This document shows, in pieces, positions 57,841 to 64,000 of a stretch of 64,000 bases of DNA. This DNA comes from Karstenula rhodostoma CBS 690.94 (Eukaryota > Ascomycota > Dothideomycetes > Pleosporales > Didymosphaeriaceae). The notes under the pieces are model-generated. The model ran no database searches. It was given only the letters and a program-made list of their open reading frames with translations, and was not told the DNA's origin. A program made the translations under genes and the position numbers. Each line of letters starts with the position of its first letter. Positions within the stretch are counted from its first letter, which is position 1. Location of the stretch: NCBI GenBank assembly GCA_010093485.1, contig MU001492.1, positions 1,721,122 to 1,785,121 on the forward strand, in the 5' to 3' direction.

Positions 57841-59982
57841 CTAGATAGGACGGGTATCGAGAGTAGAGAATAGATGGTCCCACTCATCGAGATCCATGCC
57901 GCCGTCGATCTGCACTGCATAATCCCAGAAGGTGTCGAATGTTGCATCCATCGTCACATCCTGGTAGCTGTTTTGGTTGAGAGAGGATGATGTTTCTCCA
58001 CCAGTAGCGCCGGAAACACTCCGCCCTGCATCATCACCGTTGCTGATCTGGTCGCCGACGCTAGAAGGGAATGCATCGGTAAGATCGATATGGTTCCGCT
58101 GCAGTACGGCTTTCAGTGATACCAGAGACTTTGCCAGGAGAGGCGAGACAGTTTTTGCGGTGCCGAAGATCTTGAACGCAGCCTTGATGTCCTCTTTTGT
58201 CCGAGCCACCTCTTTTTGCGGTCGATTGAAACACAGGTCCATGATCAGGATGCTCAGCGCGAGATGGGTGAAATGAATCGCAATCCCCATTCTCGTAAGC
58301 AGTGTTGATGTTGTGTTGTTTCCGAAGAGGCTCGTGTAGCCGGCTATTACTGCATGCGCAGACTCTACACATGCCCGTCGCGAGTACGAATACCGCGGGT
58401 CCAGGTTTTGTCGCAAGAGAAATGCTTGGTTTAGCTTCCAACGTCTGGAAAGTGCAGCTTTGGTGATGCAATAGCGCCAGGAGGGTAGCTGTGGGTACAT
58501 GGATTCGAGAATGTCTTTGTTCGAACAGTGATGTTGCAACAGATGTGGCATTGTTGCAAGGAACTGCTCCAACTTCTGGTCTAAGGCGACGATGCGTCCG
58601 TAAGGCATCTGCAGAAGCGCGACGGTCTCTAAAGGTAAGGTATCAGTGATCTCACGGCAGATATGTGCCAGGCGGATCCTTTCGAGGAATACCATTATAT
58701 CGGTAGGAGCATCTTCGAACGTACTACCATTTGCGTCGCCTAGCGCGAGTTCATCATCTGTGCAGTCTTGAGGCAGATTCACTTTGATTTGGCTATGCTG
58801 TATCGAGTATGTACCCTCCTGTGGTCCAGATATGGTTGACTGCAGCCTTTAACTTGTCAGAAGGAAGTGTTCCCAAGGCCTAGCGTGGTGTACTTACCAG
58901 TCCTCGGAAGCGATGTACCAGAAGACTCTCCGTTTTATTTCCTTTTCGACCAGAAGGCGAGCATCATAAGGAGCATCTGCAGAGGACTCGCTCTTGTCCA
59001 ATCTGTGCAAGCGCAGGTCTCTAGCCATGCATAACGCTGACGAAAATAGCATTCTACTTCTAGCCGAGAAGCCATCAATATGCGAGAGGGCGAGCGACAT
59101 CAAAATGTAGGCCTGCACATCTTCCAGCGTACCAGAGCTCGTGCGGCGCGAATGGTCGAGTAGATCCAAAGCGTTCCTGCTGAAAGCTTTCGACAGCGCG
59201 ATAGAATCAGCCTCAGTCGTGGCAATTTCCGAGGTGGACGAGGGATCGCAAAAGAATGCCCCTAGGGCGAAGAGAGCTGACAATACCGCAACGCTGCTGG
59301 GCGAGATGAGAGCTGGGTCCTTGAGTCGTAGATACGTTGTCCTAAGAAGTGAACGAATTGTCGGAATGTACACTATAGGGCATATGGATAACAGTTTGGT
59401 TTCGTATGTATGCAATAAGAGACTACCCGTGCCGAATGGAGGGAGCCTTATCACGCTGCGAGTAGAGTTCTTATCTTGGTTGTAGCTTGACGACGCAAGA
59501 ATCTCTGATAGACTTATGATTTCGTACTCCAGCGAATCAGACATGTCACAGAGCTTTCCAAGGTCAGTGCCAATACAGTGATGCTGTAAAATGCGCGACT
59601 TTCATATACTTACAAGTGTGTCATCTCTGGTCCCGATGTTCTCAAGATAGCCAACATCTTCAGTATCATAATCATGTGTCCCACTTGTGGGATAGCTCGC
59701 ATAGTCGGAGCTTGCCTGCGCTGATGGAGCACTCGTAGGTCCATTTTCCGTACGCAGTTGCTGCTGTAAGCTAGAGATGGCCGACTCCAATTGCTCAATG
59801 CGTGATAAAAGCAAACTGTCTCCCGGAACTGCTGATCTTTCTCTAGACGGCGGCACGAGAAACCTACAAGTGATACCTCGAGCAACACAGTTCGAACATG
59901 GCTGGACACGGCTGCATTTCAGTTTTTTCGTGCGACAAAATTCGCAAGACACCGGATCCGGGCGTGCTCTACTTTTAGGCAT
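57841..59982 (-). CDS. Zn2Cys6 transcription factor (second), fungal-specific domain
   Basis: Three exons (59982-59614, 59553-58898, 58846-57841) give 676 residues with introns of 60 and 51 bases. The zinc cluster has cysteines at 13, 16, 23, 29, 32 and 39 (CEFCRTKKLKC ... CSNCVARGITC). It is followed by a coiled segment SRIEQLESAISSLQQQL that probably mediates dimerisation. The fungal-TF domain includes LCMARDLRLHRLD and KEIKRRVFWYIASEDW, where the third exon is joined, then VNLPQDCTDDEL. The C-terminus is acidic and Ser/Asn-rich, a likely activation region. It is divergent from an MDR reductase gene 471 bp away, which is a candidate target. Confidence 0.88.
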
Positions 59983-60453
59983 GTTGATGTGGTAGGAAGG
60001 AGTGCTTGTTGGATTAGTAGAGCAGATACAGATCGGAGGTCCGAGAGAGAAACCGGACATCCGCGGATGTTCTTTCTCGAGACTAGCGTTCCTGCCCCTA
60101 GGGCGCACCCACCAGCTCGTTTGCATTTGTCAGCTCGAACGACCTTCATGGATGGCAATAACTCTAAACGGATCATTGCATACAGTTGGAGGCGCGCGCC
60201 AATTATATGTGAAGCATCTCTATAATGTCTTGCCCCGACAACGAATCGGAGCTCCATGAGAGGATTCGTGATTTGGACGATGGATTGGAAGGATCATCCC
60301 ACATCTTTAAACCTTTTGGTATTATAAATAGTTGGATACACTTTAGATTTATCATTTTATAGAACACTACTTCGTAGTTCATGTCAAGAATCAGAAAACC
60401 ATTAAAAAACATTTTAGGTCCCATCACGCATCCCGATTCACAACCGCACGATA
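59983..60453. promoter_or_regulatory. Divergent promoter region of Zn2Cys6 factor and MDR reductase
   Basis: About 470 bp between two opposed starts. The right part (60356-60415) is a repeat relic that lies within 40-100 bp of the reductase start, so the reductase core promoter may have been rebuilt by an insertion. CCGCGG at 60059-60064 lies about 80 bp upstream of the regulator start. Confidence 0.4.
60356..60415 (-). repeat. Repeat relic, copy 2
   Basis: Counterpart of 53905-53965, sharing ACTTCGT(A/G)GTTC(A/G)TGTCAAGAATCAGAA with mostly transition differences outside this core. Located just upstream of the MDR reductase gene. Confidence 0.4.
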
Positions 60454-61654
60454 ATGAAAGAAGCCATTGTCCAACCGTCGATCGAGGTCGTCGAGATCAT
60501 CGAATCACCAATCCCAATTCCCAAAGACGACGAAGTAGTCATCAAAGTAGTCGTAGCCGGCAGCAACCCCAAAGACTGGAAAAGGCCAAACTGGTGCGGC
60601 TCTCTTACACAAGTCCCCACCAACTGCTCGAAATATCAACACTGACGAATGCAGGAAGAACCACGCCCACAACAGCGGCGACGACATGGCGGGCATCGTC
60701 CACACCACCGGCTCTCTCGTGAAGACGTTCAAACCAGGCGACCGCGTAGCAGCGTACCACCATTCAGGACAGCCCCACGGAAGCTTCGCAGAGTACGCAG
60801 TCGCACCAGAACACATGACGTTCCACATTCCCTCGACGCTGTCGTTCGAGGAGGCCGCAACACTACCCCTCGCATCGTACACTGCAGCGCTCGCCCTCTA
60901 CATTGATTTGCAACTACCCCTACCATTCACCCGCTCCCCACGACCCGAAGCCCCCACAAAGAAAGGCGACGCCCTCCTAATCTACGGCGTCGCCTCAGCC
61001 TGCGGCGCCTTCGCCGCGAAATTCGCCCGCCTATCCGGCATATATCCCATCATCGGCGTAGCCGGTCGTGGCGCAGCCTTCGCGGAGACGCTGGTAGATT
61101 ACGTCGTCGACTACCGCAATGGCGAAGACGAGCTCGTCGCCTCCGTCGACGCCATCCTCGCCAAAGAAGGACTACCTCCCAAGCTACCCAGAGTCTTCGA
61201 TGCCATATCCGAGAAGGGCTCTTTGGAAGCTACACTGCGTCTCATCGATGCGGATGGTGGTGTGGTATCTACGCTTCTCCCGCCGAAGCTGTTCGCGAGG
61301 GATAAAGAGGCGTTTCGGTACCCTGAAGGCGTTACGGCGATTAATACGGCTGCGCCGGTGCTGTTCGATGTGCATAAGGCGTTTGGACTTGTGTGGTCGA
61401 GGTATATGACGGTGTTGTTGGAGGAGCGGCGGGTGGTTGGGCATCCGTTTGAGGTTGTGCCTGGGGGGTTGCATGGGGTGTTGACGGGGCTGAGGAGGTT
61501 GTATGAGGGGAGGGTTAGTGCGGTGAAGCTTGTGTATCGGATTGGAGAGACTGGTGAGCTGGGTGTGGTTAGATTGGATGGGGAGGATAAAAAGGTCGCG
61601 GCTGTTTCGAACGTGATTGCTGAGTTTCCTTTTGGTGGTGGGGAGGGCAACTGA
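60454..61654 (+). CDS. MDR-superfamily enoyl reductase-like (zinc-less alcohol dehydrogenase type)
   Basis: Two exons (60454-60593 and 60655-61654) with a 61-base intron give 379 residues. The N-terminal GroES-like domain has VVIKVVVAGSNPKDWKRPNW, then NSGDDMAGIVHTTGS, with KPGDRVAAYHHSG and EEAATLPLASYTAALALY. The nucleotide-binding domain contains LLIYGVASACGAFAAKFARLSG, a variant Rossmann motif. Catalytic and structural zinc ligands of classic alcohol dehydrogenases are missing. The pattern is that of fungal trans-acting enoyl reductases and ToxD-like proteins, some of which work with polyketide synthases, but no synthase is present here. A general quinone/enone reductase role is equally possible. 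Confidence 0.86.
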
Positions 61655-62480
61655 GTCGACTTTGTGGGAAGCTCAGTGGGGTGGTTCGATGGAGTACATA
61701 TCTGAACTATAAATATAGGCTAGAGTGCCGTTTTGGTCCTGATACTCCTCGCCGGATTCTCGCCGTGGACAATGACCGAGAGCGTCATGATTCGTGAGTT
61801 ATGTTTCCTGTATATGCATCTAAACCCTACTCACGCGGTGACATGCGCACGGAGATCCTTAGACACGACGAGCTGAACGCGCTGAACACGCTGAACACGT
61901 ATGGTATACTAGTTCAAATTCACAAAACCCCACAAACAACCTGACATGCACGTAATATGACCTAAAAGTAAGAACCTGTCCTACTTAGACTCTGCTCTGT
62001 GAAACTGGGCCTAGATTTTGAAAATCACGACAAGACAAGCGTTAGTATAGAGTCCTGATACGCGCAAGCTGCAGGGTTCGTAGGGTAGTGTCTCTTCTTA
62101 TATCGCGGTTGATATGCTTGACAGATCTATTGTTGCTTGTCCATATTTTCCAGGTCTACAAGCGGGGAGGTCACAGGTATGGCGTGCAAGATAGGAGAAA
62201 AGTGAGGAGGAAGGGAGGGATGCGGAATACGCCGTAGTTTGAGAACAAGGAAGTCAGCCATATGCTGTAGAATACCCCGGTGCACGTAAAAAGATACCAT
62301 AAATAGTGTAACGCCTGAAATTTCACAATCTGCAATGTAAAACCACTCAACCACGTGAGAAGAGATGATCCGCCTTCTGCGCAAAGCAACAAACCGCATC
62401 TCGCGTAATATACAACGCACCCGCCAAAGAACCCGAAGCCCCTGCAAAACCTAACGAGCTGCTAGACTTACGGCCGAACC
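61655..62480. other. Intergenic region, nothing recognised
   Basis: About 825 bp between the convergent reductase and hypothetical genes. A small tandem of GCTGAAC(G/A)C occurs at about 61871-61898. No coding evidence. Confidence 0.4.
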
Positions 62481-63707
62481 CTAGCTACCTAGAGCAAGGA
62501 AGTTCAACTGAGCACGATCAGCCCGAAGGGCGAAACTGGGGAGTGGCATACTGACCCGGATATCCACGGATGCATGCAGATTATTAGCAGCTCCAGGGAT
62601 GTAGTTGCAAGATGGCAGCTTGACCCTGCAGTTCGCTGGAGGCAGCCTAACCCTGATCGGCTCACCGACTTCACATGTGCCGTCCACGGCTGTAGGTCTC
62701 TTGCTTAAGCGGTCATAGTATTTCCACGACTTCGTGGTAATCCACGCCGGATATTCAAACGTGTACGTACGTGAATGAAGCCCTGCTGGTGGGATATTGA
62801 CCTTCGGTCGCGAATCCCAGTGCTGGTCGATCGGGGGATAGAGAGGCCGGGTAGCTGCGAAGTTCAGGTCGGGTACCTCTACGGTGTCGTTGGGCTGCTG
62901 CTTCGTAAGGCTTGCGGGTGGCTTGAGACGACGCACGTCGTTCCAGGTCAGCCCGAGAAGCTTGACGTACATGTCTGCAACGGTGGTAGCGCCGATGGGG
63001 AGGAACTCGGGGTTGGGGACAGGTGCGCGGAGATGCGCGGGGAATTCTTGGATGCGGGTTGCTAGCGATTGTTCTTCTTGCTGCCGCTCTTGTTTCTCTC
63101 GGAGAGTCCTGTTGCGCTGGGCGGTGTGCAGGTGCTTCATGTTTTTCTGGAAATGCTCGATGCGTGCGTGAACGCGGTTGTAGACGTCGGATCGCTCGTC
63201 GTCGTGTGTGAAGATGTGGGTGAATATGGTCTCCTTGTCTGCGTCTGAGATGCGACCTGCAGCACAATGGTAGGCAATGGTGCTGCTGAGCTTATTGATG
63301 AAGCCGTAGTCATGCTTGTAATCTGGGGTCAGGAGTTGTACGTCAGCCAGGCTGACAGCGTTAGAATGGATATGGTCAATCACACTTTGACGCATGACCC
63401 CCTTGTTGCGTTTGGCTGCACGGTACGCGTTCAAAAGCTGACCCAAGACAGAGAGTGGCTTCGGCTCCCGTACAGCAAGGCTCCGGGACCCAAGTGAGGT
63501 TTGTGAACTTGCGTATGAGTTAGGCGCGGAAGAAGTCTGTGAGTAATCAAGACTCAACTCATCGATCTCGTCGTCCGAATCTAGATCTGAAGCCGAATCA
63601 GACAGTTCGGGTGAGGAAGGGGGAGTCAAGTCGATCTCGATCACGAATCGCTCCACGTTATGGGAAGGTTGATACTGTGGACGTAGCTTACTGAAATGGC
63701 GTGACAT
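62481..63707 (-). CDS. Hypothetical protein
   Basis: Intronless 408 residues from MSRHFSKLRPQYQPSHN. The N-terminus is acidic and Ser-rich (DLTPPSSPELSDSASDLDSDDEIDEL), and a helical middle contains LGQLLNAYRAAKRNKGVMRQSVIDHIHSNAVSL. A strongly charged helix (MKHLHTAQRNRTLREKQERQQEEQ) follows. The C-terminal half is Pro-rich with aromatic residues (FEYPAWITTKSWKYYDRL). No signal peptide, membrane segment or known domain is seen. The long uninterrupted frame and even composition support a real gene; function unknown. Confidence 0.65.
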   Translation of the reverse strand: MSRHFSKLRPQYQPSHNVERFVIEIDLTPPSSPELSDSASDLDSDDEIDELSLDYSQTSSAPNSYASSQTSLGSRSLAVREPKPLSVLGQLLNAYRAAKRNKGVMRQSVIDHIHSNAVSLADVQLLTPDYKHDYGFINKLSSTIAYHCAAGRISDADKETIFTHIFTHDDERSDVYNRVHARIEHFQKNMKHLHTAQRNRTLREKQERQQEEQSLATRIQEFPAHLRAPVPNPEFLPIGATTVADMYVKLLGLTWNDVRRLKPPASLTKQQPNDTVEVPDLNFAATRPLYPPIDQHWDSRPKVNIPPAGLHSRTYTFEYPAWITTKSWKYYDRLSKRPTAVDGTCEVGEPIRVRLPPANCRVKLPSCNYIPGAANNLHASVDIRVSMPLPSFALRADRAQLNFLALGS

Positions 63708-64000
63708 GATGATGTTTTATACGACCCGGCGTATTGATTGCTCAAGCGAGGGTGTAGAATTAAGAGGTTGAAGGTTGAAGGTTGAAGTAGTTTGCGGGCT
63801 CAATGTAGAGTCGCTGTTGGATATCTGTTGAGGGAAGGATTTCACATTGAGGGCGTGTATATAAAATGCATTAAGTCCTAGTGAACGCTGACTTTGTGAG
63901 TTCACGAGACTTGAGGAGTGAAAATACACAACACTGATTGTGCATCGCGTATCGTTGGGTACAGTCTGTGTTGGCTGCATTGTAAACGTACCAGTCTTAA
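63708..64000. other. Right-edge sequence, promoter of the hypothetical gene
   Basis: The last 293 bases contain the upstream region of the preceding minus-strand gene, including TATATAAAA at about 63857-63865. GAAGGTTGAAGGTTGAAG around 63769-63787 is a short direct repeat. No further gene is visible before the edge. Confidence 0.4.

Overview
The window is nuclear DNA of a filamentous ascomycete. Genes carry short GT-AG introns of mostly 44-100 bases, coding density is moderate, and the families are typical of Pezizomycotina: two Zn2Cys6 regulators, a HET-domain protein, a UstYa-type oxidase, an AA9 lytic polysaccharide monooxygenase and MFS permeases. An Alt a 1-type secreted protein (55959-56417) points to Pleosporales/Dothideomycetes; this taxonomic call is an inference. 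All exon joins were made by eye, by finding splice sites that restore the reading frame.

The left end (about 0.1-4.1 kb) is the most striking part. A UstYa/DUF3328 protein, a second small membrane protein with its own HxxHC motifs, and a secreted precursor of seven 19-residue repeats (FPxWI followed by KK/KR) together look like a dikaritin/ustiloxin-type RiPP cluster cut by the window edge. Its putative core has no tyrosine. Next come an acidic hypothetical protein, a secreted L-amino-acid-oxidase-like flavoenzyme (5872-7914), and a RidA/YjgF-type imine deaminase that has a signal peptide (9565-10144). This is a plausible oxidase plus imine-clearing pair. An AA9 LPMO, an UNC93-like MFS protein and a sugar/H+ symporter with clustered CreA-type sites complete the first 18 kb.

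The middle (22-34 kb) is mostly housekeeping or general: a GTPBP1-like GTPase, an indoleamine 2,3-dioxygenase, an RNA-ligase-fold protein, a DUF7730-like protein, a HET protein and an F-box protein. A 204-bp MITE with a 9-bp target duplication lies between the RNA ligase and the DUF7730-like gene.

From 35 to 48 kb is an aromatic-acid catabolic cluster: an FMO-type monooxygenase interrupted by two in-frame TAG codons, a Zn2Cys6 regulator, a 2,3-dihydroxybenzoate-decarboxylase-type amidohydrolase, a CaiB/BaiF CoA-transferase, an intradiol ring-cleavage dioxygenase and a salicylate-hydroxylase-type FAD monooxygenase. Decarboxylation or oxidative decarboxylation to a catechol, followed by ring opening, is the likely logic.

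The right end (49-64 kb) holds a hypothetical protein, an 8-cysteine small secreted protein (51650-51971), a small tail-anchored Cys/His protein, the splicing factor MFAP1, the Alt a 1-like protein, a second Zn2Cys6 regulator divergent from an MDR enoyl-reductase-like gene, and a conserved-looking hypothetical. Three different MITE-like elements and several degraded repeats with transition-type differences (as expected from RIP) lie between genes. I saw no rRNA, convincing tRNA or CRISPR.
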